Positions 47,568 to 57,617 are shown, numbered from the stretch's first letter. The stretch is DNA of 64,000 bases from Hoylesella saccharolytica JCM 17484 (GCF_000614205.1 NZ_BAKN01000002.1:124001-188000); one strand, 5' to 3'. Made by a program: numbers and translations. Notes: generated by a model from the letters alone, not told the origin.

Positions 47568-48905
47568 TTAATTGCTCCACATCGACGAGCCTAATCTACC
47601 TCCGGTTGTAGAAGCTGTAGCCGATTGGGCGGTCGATGGATACCTGAATGTAAAGGTCTGGCCGTTTGTAAAGCCATCGATGCCATTCTCATCGACATAG
47701 AAAGGCAGATCTGCAAACTTAGACATACCCTTGCTACCCACCTCAAAATACTTTTCAATATAGGTCATGGGCAATGCCGGGGCATTATCGAACGTAAGCA
47801 CTTCAGAGATGTTATTGGTGTAAACCAACAAACCTTTGGTTATCAAATTTTGACCAGTTGCATTCAAAGGTTGCCTTTCAAAATTGTTGGGATATTTCGT
47901 ATAAAGCGCCTTAATGGCATCTACGGTAAACAAATTGTTGTTTCGAATAGTAATGCGCATATCTTCCGGACGATGCACTCCATCTGCCGTGAACTCGCTT
48001 ACATCCCAAAATACGGCTGAAGAAGCTTTGGTTGCAGCCTTCCATCCCATGTTGGCAATGATGTTATTCTCGATAACCACAGTCATGGCATAATTAATTT
48101 GGAAATGAAAACCCACATTGTACACCGTGTTGTTTTTAAACTCAAAATAGTTCATAATAGCGTTATCAAAGCGGATAAGATGACCCGTCATATTGTAAAT
48201 GGTGCTGTTAACAATCGAAATGGTATCTTGTTGGTTACCACGCGAATCGAACAAACGGCCGTTGGCAGGATCGGAAGTAAGCGCCAAATTACGAAAGGTG
48301 GAGTTCTTGATATAAAACTTTCCCTCTTTGGCATCTGTGCGAATGCAGAAGTTACGACAGTTTTCTACGAAACAGCTGTCGAACGTTATCCGCAGATTCG
48401 CTTTGTCTGTACGAAACAAACGCTGCATCATATTATTAGATGCGGCATCTTTTCCGTTGAAATAAATATTCTCAAAGGTTACGTTTGCCTCAAATCTGAG
48501 CATGTCTGCATTCAGCTGCCCCTGTTCATCCGACAACGGTTGAATGGTGGGAAGTTCTCCTGTGCCCTTTGCTGCCCTGATAATAACATTCTTATTGATA
48601 ACATTTTTACCTTCGAGATAATAAATACCACCACGTTCCAATTCGTAAACGGCATCGCCATTGGCGGCTATTGCTTTCGTCAGCGAGTTAATTCGAACTA
48701 CACCATCATCAGGTGCTACGCGCACAATTTCTTGCGGAGTAACCGGTGGTAATACCGTATTTTCTTCTGCAAAGGTTTCTTTGGGTTCGCAACTTGAAAG
48801 CACAGATACTGTCAAAACCATTCCCACGAGAACAGTTAAAACACCCAACATTCTCTTTTTGATTGTTGCCGATATGCAGTGCGGCATATTATTTCTTGTT
48901 TTCAT
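47568..48905 (-). CDS. Right-handed beta-helix lipoprotein (DUF4957/pectate-lyase-like)
   Basis: 445 aa. The N-terminus has a lipoprotein-type signal (LVGMVLTVSVLSSCEPKE). The body shows parallel beta-helix repeats (VTFENIYFNGKDAASNNMM, LRITFDSCFVENCRNFCIRT, TISIVNSTIYNMTGHLIRF, TVVIENNIIANMGW) as in pectate/alginate-lyase-like surface glycan proteins. In this position, where a SusD-type protein is usual, it may be a glycan-binding surface protein or a lyase. Catalytic residues could not be assigned. Confidence 0.75.
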   Translation of the reverse strand: MKTRNNMPHCISATIKKRMLGVLTVLVGMVLTVSVLSSCEPKETFAEENTVLPPVTPQEIVRVAPDDGVVRINSLTKAIAANGDAVYELERGGIYYLEGKNVINKNVIIRAAKGTGELPTIQPLSDEQGQLNADMLRFEANVTFENIYFNGKDAASNNMMQRLFRTDKANLRITFDSCFVENCRNFCIRTDAKEGKFYIKNSTFRNLALTSDPANGRLFDSRGNQQDTISIVNSTIYNMTGHLIRFDNAIMNYFEFKNNTVYNVGFHFQINYAMTVVIENNIIANMGWKAATKASSAVFWDVSEFTADGVHRPEDMRITIRNNNLFTVDAIKALYTKYPNNFERQPLNATGQNLITKGLLVYTNNISEVLTFDNAPALPMTYIEKYFEVGSKGMSKFADLPFYVDENGIDGFTNGQTFTFRYPSTAQSATASTTGGRLGSSMWSN

Positions 48906-48952
48906 ATTCTATTTCGTTTTGATGTTAACGATATGGAAATATCCATCCGCGC

Positions 48953-51887
48953 TTATTTAAAGATGTCGTACTTTAATCCGATGTTGAAGGAAGAGCCATA
49001 AAGCTCGACACTCGACGGATAACCGGTGACGTTTCTCTTCTTACTATCAGACCAGTTGAAAATATTTGCCGCACTGGCATATACTTGGAACTGTTTGTTA
49101 ATACGTTGTTTGAGCTGCAAATCCCACTTTGCAAATGCCTTTGTCGACTCAACATCAGCTCCATCTGAACGATGTTGTTCGGATACAAGGATGTTGCCTT
49201 GATAAGTGTACGACAAGCGACCGGAAAATCCTTTATAATCGTATCCCAACGAAAAGTTGGCCAAGAACGAGGGCTGCTTGAGCAAACGGTCGTAGTAAAC
49301 AGTATCTTTGTTCACCGGTAAGAAGGGTTTTGTACCATTACCCACTACATAATTGGGGTTACGAACTCTTGATTTATTGGTTTCAAAATACCCCATTTCC
49401 GAATCCATTACAGTGAAGTTGGCTCCTAAAACTACGCCTTTCAGTAAGCCGGGAAGTCTCCGCAACTGCGTTTGAATATCCACTTCAACACCTTTAATCG
49501 TTGCATCGTACGGGCTGTTCAATGCATAGGTAATGCCTGAACCTGTTAAACTCGATGCCAAACCAAAGTTGGCAGGGTCGGTTGCAGTACCATCAATAAG
49601 GAAAGCCGACCGTGTATAGATAAAGTTCTTTATCTTTTTATAGAATCCACCCACGGTAAACAGACCGATTTTAGGTTCGTAAAACGATACGATAGCATCG
49701 ATATTTTTCGATAAAGCGGGCTTCAAGTTCGTACGGTTATAGGTTACTTCGCCGATGTTCGACTTGATAATGGTTCGCGGAGCCAATAACTCGTAGTCGG
49801 GACGAGACAGCGTTTCGGTATAAGCCAACCTGATATCTAACTGCTGAAGCGGCTTAATGCGCAGGTGAATTTGCGGCAACCAGTAGGAGAATGTGTTAGA
49901 ATCGGTAGTTCTTGTATAGTCAAACGCCAGCTCTTGAGTTTCATCTTCGGGTACATTTACACCGCTATACGCCCCGTAGTGCATACTTGTATGGTCGTAA
50001 CGCACACCCGGAATAAAGGTGATATATTTGCCGATGTTGAATTCGCCCATAATGTAAGCAGCGGTAATCTTCTCGTTTCCGTCGTAATCTTTTTGTATTT
50101 TGGTAGTAAGAATTGGACGATAAACAGCCGAGTTTACATCATAAAAGTTGCTCATTGCCTGTTGGTTGAGCGCGAAATTAAAGTCGAGATTGTTGTAACG
50201 GTTGCTCAAGAAATCGCGATGTTTAAAACCATTGTCAAGAAAGTCGGTAATACCCACATATCTGCTATCGAATTGCGACGGGGTGAGCGTAGGCATATTG
50301 GCATAAATCAGATTGGCATTTTGGTCCAGACGGCGATAGTTTCGGTCGGTCAAACGTTCGCGTTCTTTCTGCCGATACTTACCACCTATTTTTATATAAC
50401 CGCTGAAGTCCTTTCCGAAATCAAAGGATTTCTTCCAGTCGAGCCAAGCGCTATACTCCATTTCGCTGGTTCGTTCGGTAGTAAAGCGTCCTTCATAGAG
50501 ATAATATTGCGTAAGATCTTGCTCATTAATATTGCTCGGAGCCGACACCATATGCGGTGGGAGCGTTCCCAACGAGTTAATATCGACGGTAAACGGTGTG
50601 TTCATTCTGAACTCCATTTGATGTTCGTAAGGCGTTCTTTGACGCGAGTCGCTGCGACCAAATCCCCAGTTAAGTAGAACTCCAGAAGTTATGCTCACCC
50701 TGCAACATGTTGGTCAGTACGCTTCCTTTCATATCTGCGTCGGTTTGCGCATATCTCAAACGTCCTCCTTCGAGGTCGTAACGCTTCTCTCGGATATCTC
50801 TGTCGCGCCCCAACGCACTGAATAGATTATACATTTTAATTTTAGAGCCATGCCCTAAATCGAAATCAAAGTTCAGGTTTACATTGTAACGGCTGCGCTT
50901 TTCCAAGTTCGATTGCAAACGCGTACTTGTAATCCACGGTTTGGTGTACGACAATCCCGGTGTCGGCGTATTGCCGTTCACTTTGTAAGCTCCAATAAAT
51001 CGATCGTTACTGCGGTCGGTTTGCTCTGCACTGGCTGTAAAAATAAGCCCCAACTTATCCTTAAAGAAACGATTGCTCACCAGTACATTACCCTTAATAT
51101 TTCCAATATTGCGAATTTGCGAATGATAACCGGTTTGTCCCGTAACGCTCAATTTCAAACCCTTCGGCGCATTTTTCATAATCAAATTCACCGTTCCACC
51201 CAATCCGTCAGCATCTTTATCGGCAGTATTGGCTTTTAAAACCTCTGCACCACCTACGATTTCAGGCGATATCATATTTAAATCAGCACTTCGATCGCTG
51301 GCACTTGTCGAGGGCGAACTCATTCCGTTAATGGCCACCGAGTTATATTTAGGGTCCAAACCACGAATAATAATCTTTTGTCCTTCGCCTCCATCTCGTT
51401 GAACCATTAGGCCGGGAAGTCGCCCAATGGCATCTGCCACATTCTCATCAGGCAGCTCAGCAAGTTTTTCACTTGATACGGCACTGATAATTCCCGATGC
51501 GTTGAGCTGTCGGTTAATGGCTGCGGTCTGTCCTCTTGCTTGCGTACTAATCACCACTTCCTTACCTAATATACTGGCAAGATTCATCTTTATGTTTCGA
51601 GTGATAGTTTCATCATCCCGTAAAGTTACCTCTATGGTTTGTGTTTCGTAACCTATAAAGGTAAATTGTAGTTCGTTTTTACCCTTCGGAACCGATAATA
51701 TCGTATATTTTCCGTTGATATCTGTCACTACTTTTTGTTTAGTTCCTTTCAGCCAAACGGTGGTACCCGGCAGAAAAGCTTTCGTTTCGTCGGTTACCGT
51801 TCCTGTGATAATGCCACCTTGGGCCGCAGCTTTCAGGGTGAAGACCCATAGCGCCGCGCACACGAATAATAGTTTTCTGATTTTCAT
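48953..51887 (-). CDS. TonB-dependent receptor with carboxypeptidase-like N-domain (two frames, one indel)
   Basis: Outer-membrane importer heading a glycan-use operon. The N-terminal frame (to 50670) has a signal peptide (LLFVCAALWVFTLKAAAQG), a carboxypeptidase-regulatory-like domain (GTVTDETKAFLPGTTVWLKG ... KGKNELQFTFIGYETQTIEV) and the plug with ELPDENVADAIGRLPGL and GTVNLIMKNAPKG. It ends ...GEHNFWSST; the second frame resumes LNWGFGRSDSRQRTPYEHQ and runs through the barrel to the C-terminal FNIGLKYDIFK. The join at about 50670-50682 needs one base less or two more. Joined length about 975 aa. No susD gene follows. Confidence 0.87.
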
Positions 51888-51973
51888 TCTAGTATGGTTT
51901 TTAGGTTTATCTTTTATTTTTTAGTGTCAAGGTAGAGAAAAAAGTCTCATGAATAAAAGCAAAGATGCCGCGT

Positions 51974-52747
51974 TTACTGTACGCCGCTTTTCTTTACTTT
52001 TCCTGCTTTCACCAAGCGTGCAAACTCTGCTTTGGCTTTATTCAGTTGCTTCATAAACATTTTGTTGGCATGAAGTCGGGCCACAACAGCACTGGCAACG
52101 ATACGGGCAGCATCAACATCACTTTGAAAATGATAGCCGCATATCACTCGGCTTTCGCCCATTTCGTAGCCACGCTTCAGAATTTCGTTCTGCCGGTCTA
52201 CGTTTATTTCGGCCAACACAAGGGCTTCTGCCCAGCCGATAGCCGTGTGTCCGGAGGGATAAGAACCATTGGTTGAGAGACCAGCCTGTTGTTCCGGATT
52301 ACAAGTTTGCTCTTTATAATAAGAATAAGGGCGAATACGCATGTAATGATTTTTCGCCTCACGAGTGGCCAAATCGCCTGCATCTTCGCGCATTTTGGCT
52401 ACAAGTTTATAAATTTCGGGGGTTGTTTCTTTCGAAATTTTTATACCGAAAGCCTCCGAAAGGGCATAAGCTACCCCCTCGCCGTCAAGATTGGAATCGG
52501 TATAGGCCTGGTCTCCACGGGGTGTATTGCGTTGTGCCTTACCCCATTTGTAGCGTGCTTCATCGTTTTGAAACAGCGTACTGCCCGGCGCAGGTGGTGG
52601 AGGGAGCAACTGTAAACTGCTGGCTACATCGCCTGTTTGCAGAAAATAGCATTCGGGATGTGTTCTTACATCTTTTATTGAAGTTTGGGCGAACACCGAC
52701 ATGGCCGCAAACGACAAAAACAAAAACAATAAATTTTTACGTATCAT
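51974..52747 (-). CDS. Class A acid phosphatase (PhoN-like, PAP2 superfamily)
   Basis: 257 aa with signal peptide (LLFLFLSFAAMSVFAQ). All three motifs of the PAP2 phosphatases are present: KNHYMRIRP (KxxxxxxRP), YPSGHTAIGW (PSGH) and SRVICGYHFQSD (SRxxxxxHxxxD). It dephosphorylates organic phosphomonoesters in the periplasm. It lies just downstream of nothing on its strand; the TonB receptor gene begins 87 bp past its stop, so it may be read toward the operon. Confidence 0.93.
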   Translation of the reverse strand: MIRKNLLFLFLSFAAMSVFAQTSIKDVRTHPECYFLQTGDVASSLQLLPPPPAPGSTLFQNDEARYKWGKAQRNTPRGDQAYTDSNLDGEGVAYALSEAFGIKISKETTPEIYKLVAKMREDAGDLATREAKNHYMRIRPYSYYKEQTCNPEQQAGLSTNGSYPSGHTAIGWAEALVLAEINVDRQNEILKRGYEMGESRVICGYHFQSDVDAARIVASAVVARLHANKMFMKQLNKAKAEFARLVKAGKVKKSGVQ

Positions 52748-53043
52748 AAATTGTTAAATGATTGAAGGGTTAATTTTTTGTACGGCAAAGGTATCTAAAA
52801 ACGATTTTATAAAAAGTTGCATTTGTGCAAAAAGGACAAAAAACAAAAATGCAACTTTTTATAACCAACTGATAATAAGCACCAACATCTGTTTTCGTTA
52901 TTGTATTTATTCATCTTACTTCTTTCATTTTTGTCTCTCTTCTTAGGTCTTCTTTGGTGTTGAATAGCCTATCTTAGGCATTCTCCCACCCCATTGACTT
53001 GTGCTAAAAACAATCTATTTTGCCTTAAAACTTTAAAAAAGTA

Positions 53044-53074
53044 TTGCACGTATAAAATATATTTTCTATCTTCG
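53044..53074 (+). promoter_or_regulatory. Promoter of a candidate small RNA
   Basis: TTG at 53044-53046, 20-bp spacer, TATCTTCG at 53067-53074 (one base off TAnnTTTG). Confidence 0.6.
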
Positions 53075-53078
53075 CGGC

Positions 53079-53218
53079 GTTATCAGGTGTTGTCGAAAAA
53101 TAAGCGCAACATATTGATAGAAAGATATTGAACGAATAGAGTCATTTTTTTTATTTTTTTGTCAATGACTCATGGGGATGTTACAAGCGGTGTGTGTGTG
53201 CTTGGCATCCCCTTTTTT
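53079..53218 (+). ncRNA. Candidate small RNA of about 140 nt
   Basis: Starts a few bases after a promoter and ends in a strong terminator. Internal pairings are GTTG..CG/CGCAAC near the 5' end and GAGTCATT/AATGACTC around a T-rich loop; the terminator stem is GGGGATG/CATCCCC extended by CAAGC/GCTTG, followed by TTTTTT (53174-53218). No reading frame of note. Family not recognised. Confidence 0.6.
53174..53218 (+). terminator. Terminator of the candidate small RNA
   Basis: Stem GGGGATG / CATCCCC with inner stem CAAGC / GCTTG and a GT-rich loop, followed by six T. Confidence 0.85.
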
Positions 53219-53309
53219 ATGCTTTGTTGTTACATCCTTTATTTACTTTTATTGAAGGTTTGAAATATAAGCTGTCTAAAAAATGAGTTATCAATTTTTG
53301 AGTTAGAAA

Positions 53310-53715
53310 ACTATCAGATTGTTACTTTTACGATTATTAAAAAGAGATGGCTCACTTCAAAATACGCGCATATTTGCAACCAACTGTTCCTTCGTTCATC
53401 AATACGCGAGTATTTTTGACAGTTGATAATCAATAACTTACAACGGAAATGTTAATTTTCAACTCTGTTTTATGCCGTTTTTCATCCTAAAACCGTGTTT
53501 TTCGGGTTGCAAAAACATAGGTTTTATCCTCCAAAAGATGATGTTTTGCATCCCAAAAGCTATGCTTTTGCAACTCAAAACCTATGCTTTGGGATTTTAA
53601 AACCTGATTTCTGACCAAATAAACGAAAGTTTTTCTCTAGATTGAAGAAACGGTTTGTAATGAAAAAAGAAAACTCAAAGTGTAACAAAAGGTTAAAAAA
53701 GTTACGATTTGAAAC
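53310..53715 (-). repeat. Copy D of the 22-bp-array intergenic element (inverted)
   Basis: Six array units start at 53488, 53510, 53532, 53554, 53576 and 53598, exactly 22 bp apart (e.g. CAAAAGCTATGCTTTTG). The flank with GACCAAATAAACGAAAG and the GAAAAAAGAAAAC stretch matches copies A-C. Non-coding; the remaining bases to the next promoter show nothing. Confidence 0.83.
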
Positions 53716-53837
53716 TTACCCTAATATTGCTATACCATAATATATACAAATTAAAAGCACAAAAATCCGCAAATTACAAATGTGTTAAAATCAATGTTGC
53801 AACTGTTAAGTATACTCTATTTTCGATATATTTTCCG

Positions 53838-53845
53838 TATATTTG
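53838..53845 (+). promoter_or_regulatory. -7 box of the LysM/M23 gene
   Basis: TATATTTG, giving a leader of about 100 nt before ATG 53952. Confidence 0.5.
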
Positions 53846-53951
53846 CGCTGTCTTTTGATAAATCGCTTTTAACCATTACGTTTTGAATGGTTCTAATCGG
53901 TGAAACTTTACGTCTCTGTATTTCACCTATGTTGAATTAATATTGAAGAAA

Positions 53952-54920
53952 ATGAAATTTAAAACAACCGTCAAGGCCATTGCATTCGCAGCTCTTTTTG
54001 TAACAAGCGCGCTGCCTGTTTGTGGCCAAGATCTTTTAGCCAGACAAGCACCCGTAGACCGGAAGATGAAATCGCTGGATACGCTTGCCCTACAAAACAT
54101 TATTAAAAAAGAAACAGCACAATCGCCTGCATCAGCTCTTTACGAAGACTGGGACAATACACGGACACACCATATCACGGCGTTGCCCGATTCTTTTCTT
54201 ATCGACCTGCGTCATTTCTGCATGCCCACACCGAGCCGAGTATTAACAAGCAACTTCGGACCTCGTTGGGGGGGGCACCATAAAGGATTGGATATCAAAG
54301 TTTATATAGGCGACACCATACGCGCTGCATTTAGCGGAAAGGTGCGCATTGTGAAGTACGAGGCTGGTGGTTTTGGTAAATATATCATTATTCGACATCC
54401 CAACGGACTGGAGACAACTTATGCACACCTCTCCAAACAATTGGTTACAGTGAACGAAGACGTAAAAGCTGGAGAACCAATTGGCTTAGGAGGCAACACC
54501 GGACGTAGTACGGGATCGCACCTACACTTTGAAACGCGTCTTTGTGGTGTAGCGCTTAACCCCGCACTGTTCTTCGATTTTCATTCACAAGATATCATTG
54601 CAGACAGTTATATGTTCCGTCGCTCTACCTATGAAATGGCTTCTGCAGAAGCAACTCGCCTGAGAGGCGTTGTGGGTAACGGTAGTTATACCCGTGCAGA
54701 AGTATATGGCGAAATTGTTAAAGACAAGAAGAATAAGCCAGAAACCACTGCCTTGGCACAGACGAATATGGCTGAAAAGCTGTATCACAAGGTGGCATCG
54801 GGCGAAACACTTACATCTATCGCTGCAAAAAGAGGAGTATCTGTGGCTACCATTTGCCGTCTGAATCACATGAAAAAGAACGAGAAAATCAGACCGGGAC
54901 AAATCTTAAGATACTCATAA
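53952..54920 (+). CDS. M23 endopeptidase with C-terminal LysM domain
   Basis: About 322 aa, cell-wall hydrolase. Signal peptide (VKAIAFAALFVTSALPVCGQ), then an M23 domain with the intact zinc motif HKGLDIK (HxxxD), the second histidines in TTYAHLSKQL and GSHLHFETR, so it should be catalytically active on peptidoglycan cross-links. A LysM repeat (YHKVASGETLTSIAAKRGVSVATICRLNHMKKNEKIRPGQIL) ends the protein and binds glycan chains. ATG 53952 is preferred to the TTG three codons upstream. Confidence 0.93.
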   Translation: MKFKTTVKAIAFAALFVTSALPVCGQDLLARQAPVDRKMKSLDTLALQNIIKKETAQSPASALYEDWDNTRTHHITALPDSFLIDLRHFCMPTPSRVLTSNFGPRWGGHHKGLDIKVYIGDTIRAAFSGKVRIVKYEAGGFGKYIIIRHPNGLETTYAHLSKQLVTVNEDVKAGEPIGLGGNTGRSTGSHLHFETRLCGVALNPALFFDFHSQDIIADSYMFRRSTYEMASAEATRLRGVVGNGSYTRAEVYGEIVKDKKNKPETTALAQTNMAEKLYHKVASGETLTSIAAKRGVSVATICRLNHMKKNEKIRPGQILRYS

Positions 54921-54969
54921 TCATAGTTTAAAGATAACTGTAAATAAGTTTTCAGATATTTATTCAACA

Positions 54970-55011
54970 AAATCTCCCGATAAGTAGATGCTTATCGGGA
55001 GATTTCTTTTT
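54970..55011 (+). terminator. Terminator after the LysM/M23 gene
   Basis: 15-bp perfect stem AAATCTCCCGATAAG / CTTATCGGGAGATTT, 6-nt loop, then CTTTTT. On the other strand it could also end the convergent glycosyltransferase operon. Confidence 0.9.
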
Positions 55012-55067
55012 GATGTATTTAGTTAATAGACTATGTCGTTACCACTCGTTTTCGCTGCAACACAAAC

Positions 55068-55853
55068 TTATTTACGAAACCGACGGAGCAGATTGCGTAT
55101 GAAAAACCATACATGCATCATTGTTGTTGATACGCAACCATAATGGTGACACATCACCCGAAAACGTTCTTTGAGTGATGCACGATGATTTTTTACGGTC
55201 ATTCCACCTTCCAAATAGTCCACGACCACAGCATGCACATGGCGCAAAGGCAGGTTTCTACGCGCGGCTTCTTTCATGACACGAATACACCAATCGACAT
55301 CTGAAGAGAACTTATACGATAAATCGTAAGGCGTTTGTCGGGCAATGTCGGTGCGGACATAGAACGCTTGATGGCAGACCAACATTCCTTGACGGAACGA
55401 ACGCCACGAAAGCTGCTCGGGAGGAGCCAACTCTCGATGACGAAGAAAATGTCCTTCGGCATTCACAATATCGGTATCGCCATATAAAACAGCCGGAAAA
55501 TCTTCGCCCTCTCCTACCGAACCGGCAATCTGTTCAAGTGTATTCGCGGTAGGAAAAACATCGCCGGCGTTGAGAAAAACAAGATAATTGCCCGTTGCTT
55601 GCTGAATACCTTTGTTCATTGCATCGTACAATCCCTTATCTGATTCGGACTTAACGACAACTGTATGACCATTTTCTGACGCGTCAGAACGTTCTTTATA
55701 AGCCTTGATTAGAGCTAAAGTATCATCTTTTGATACACCATCGAGCAACAAATGTTCTACCTTTGGGTAGGTCTGGGCATATACGCTGGACAGTGTTTTT
55801 GGCAGTTCGGCAGCGGCATTGTAGGTACAAGTGATAACAGAAAAATGTATCAT
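55068..55853 (-). CDS. Glycosyltransferase family 2
   Basis: 261 aa GT-A fold enzyme, no membrane segment. FSVITCTYNAAAELPKTLSSVYAQTYPKVEHLLLDGVSKDDT is the nucleotide-sugar site; NAGDVFPT and YGDTDIVN supply acidic residues of DxD type. It probably adds a sugar to an envelope or capsular glycan. The start codon overlaps the stop of the GT4 gene (55850-55853), so the two are translationally coupled. Confidence 0.88.
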   Translation of the reverse strand: MIHFSVITCTYNAAAELPKTLSSVYAQTYPKVEHLLLDGVSKDDTLALIKAYKERSDASENGHTVVVKSESDKGLYDAMNKGIQQATGNYLVFLNAGDVFPTANTLEQIAGSVGEGEDFPAVLYGDTDIVNAEGHFLRHRELAPPEQLSWRSFRQGMLVCHQAFYVRTDIARQTPYDLSYKFSSDVDWCIRVMKEAARRNLPLRHVHAVVVDYLEGGMTVKNHRASLKERFRVMCHHYGCVSTTMMHVWFFIRNLLRRFRK

Positions 55854-57124
55854 AGCTTACGCTTTTTGAAGGCAAGCGCCTGATTATAAACTTCGATATA
55901 GCGCAAAGAAACGGCTTTCTGCGAATAACAGGAGATAACCTTTTCGATGGCTTGTGTGCTCAAAACATCATATTCGGCCTCGTTGAGCACCCAATAAATA
56001 CCTCGGGCCAAATCGTTTACATCCTTATAAGCAGCCACATAGCCGTTTTTGAGATGGTCTATCTCTTCCGGAATGCCTCCGACACGATAGCCTACGCAGG
56101 GAATACCACACGCCATAGCCTCCATAATGGTGTTGGGCAGGTTGTCTTCTAACGACGGAAGGACGAAAAGATCTGCCGAATTGTAGACCGAAGCAATCTT
56201 TTGAGCATCGCTAACATAACCTAAGGCGTACGCGGGAATGGGCAAACGAGCAGCTACTTCGGCTGAATGACCACCCAAAATAATAACTCCCGTATTCTGC
56301 TTCATTGCAGGATGCTCTGTGACAAGCTGTTGCAAGGCTTCAATAAAGTAATTTACACCCTTTCGTTCATCGGTTACACGCTGCGAAACAAATAATATCA
56401 GTTGTCTGTTTTCAGGCAGTCCGAACGCCCGGCGAGCTTGTTTTTTATGTTGTTTGCAAAAAATACGGGTATCAATAGGGTTGGGAATGCTGGTTACAAT
56501 CTGGTTTTTCAATAGTGCACTCTGCTTTGCCTGACCCTCAAGCCATTTACTACAAGCCACAAACAGAATGCTTTTATCTTGCAAAATAGTAGTTTTTTTA
56601 CGCCAAACACGTGCCGAGAGGTCGTTGTTTCCGCCTCCACCGGGCAGCAAAGGACAGTGATGACAAGCCGTATGAAACTGTTTGCAACCGCGGGCATAAT
56701 GACATATCGCCGTGGCAGGCCATATATCGTGCATTGTCCACACCACCGGTTTACCACTGTTGACAATCTTTTTAATGTCGGCAAGCGATAACATAGCTTG
56801 GTTAATCCACGAAAGATGAATGATATCTGCAGCTTTAAACTCGGGCAAAGTTGTAATATCAGTACCCGTATTAGCTATATCAAGCTCAAAAAGACGTTGA
56901 CGAGAGAAATGTAAATGCAGAAAAATACACCAACGTTCCCACAAAAACCGCCACCAATGAAGCCGCGAACGGCGAAGCGTCACAACCCTTTTATCATCCG
57001 TTTGCTTGTCGCGCACCAGCATTTTGGCATCCTCTCCGTTGCTATTCAAGGCCTCCATCAAGCGGTTAGCAGCAACTGCGGCACCTCCGTTTTTCTCACT
57101 TGTGTTCACTATTAAAATTCGCAT
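55850..57124 (-). CDS. Glycosyltransferase family 4
   Basis: 424 aa GT-B enzyme. N-terminal MRILIVNTSEKNGGAAVAANRLMEALNSNG, central HLSWINQAMLSLADIKKI and TMHDIWP, and the C-terminal donor site ADLFVLPSLEDNLPNTIMEAMACGIPCVGYRVGGIPEEI with the retaining-enzyme E-x7-E pattern. A cysteine/histidine cluster (CHYARGCKQFHTACHHCPLL) is typical of this branch. Forms a two-gene unit with the GT2 gene. Confidence 0.9.
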   Translation of the reverse strand: MRILIVNTSEKNGGAAVAANRLMEALNSNGEDAKMLVRDKQTDDKRVVTLRRSRLHWWRFLWERWCIFLHLHFSRQRLFELDIANTGTDITTLPEFKAADIIHLSWINQAMLSLADIKKIVNSGKPVVWTMHDIWPATAICHYARGCKQFHTACHHCPLLPGGGGNNDLSARVWRKKTTILQDKSILFVACSKWLEGQAKQSALLKNQIVTSIPNPIDTRIFCKQHKKQARRAFGLPENRQLILFVSQRVTDERKGVNYFIEALQQLVTEHPAMKQNTGVIILGGHSAEVAARLPIPAYALGYVSDAQKIASVYNSADLFVLPSLEDNLPNTIMEAMACGIPCVGYRVGGIPEEIDHLKNGYVAAYKDVNDLARGIYWVLNEAEYDVLSTQAIEKVISCYSQKAVSLRYIEVYNQALAFKKRKL

Positions 57125-57216
57125 ACAGCCCGTTTAAATGCCTGTTATAAGTCACAAACTTAAGAAAAAAACTACAATCGGCAAAACAACAGAAAGTGAT
57201 TACAGTAAAATCACTT

Positions 57217-57346
57217 CCTATATAATAAGATGTGAAACGACAAGTACTTCTTTTTCAATACCAAAAGGAGAGAAAAGACCTCCTATATAATAAGGTGTAA
57301 AACTGTGAAGAAACTTCTTTGTAATACCCAAAGTAGCGAAAAGATT
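57217..57346. repeat. Two-copy 65-bp tandem repeat
   Basis: Units begin CCTATATAATAAG at 57217 and 57282; both continue with TGTGAAAC/TGTAAAAC, ACTTCTTT, AATACC and GCGAAAAG-like words. Non-coding, in the gap between the GT4 gene start and the RNA promoter at 57455. Confidence 0.65.
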
Positions 57347-57454
57347 TGGCGTTTCATTAGGTATAAAACAGCAAAATATAATCTGTGCCCGAACACAAAC
57401 TATTGATTTAGGTCAAGAAAAGGGTGGTTTTAGCATCAAAACAAGTAAAAAGTA

Positions 57455-57485
57455 TTGCGCAAACTTTCGTTTCGTCGTATCTTTG
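57455..57485 (+). promoter_or_regulatory. Strong promoter of a second RNA unit
   Basis: TTG 57455-57457, 20-bp spacer, TATCTTTG 57478-57485. The upstream TATTGCGC and downstream GCAACGTCAAAA are shared with the promoter at 18095-18125. Confidence 0.75.
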
Positions 57486-57587
57486 CAACGTCAAAAGGTT
57501 AATAGATTGTTTAGGTTAGTAATATTAGATTTAGGTTTTTAGTTATTAGATTTAAGGTAGATTGTTAGATTGTTTAACAGGAGAACA

Positions 57588-57617
57588 ATGGAAACCGTGA
57601 GGCTTTCATTTGTTTAG
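57588..57617 (+). CDS. Possible 9-residue peptide
   Basis: ATG 57588 reads METVRLSFV then TAG, preceded by AGGAGA at a good distance (57578-57583). It could be a leader peptide or chance; no homologue is known to me. Confidence 0.3.
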   Translation: METVRLSFV

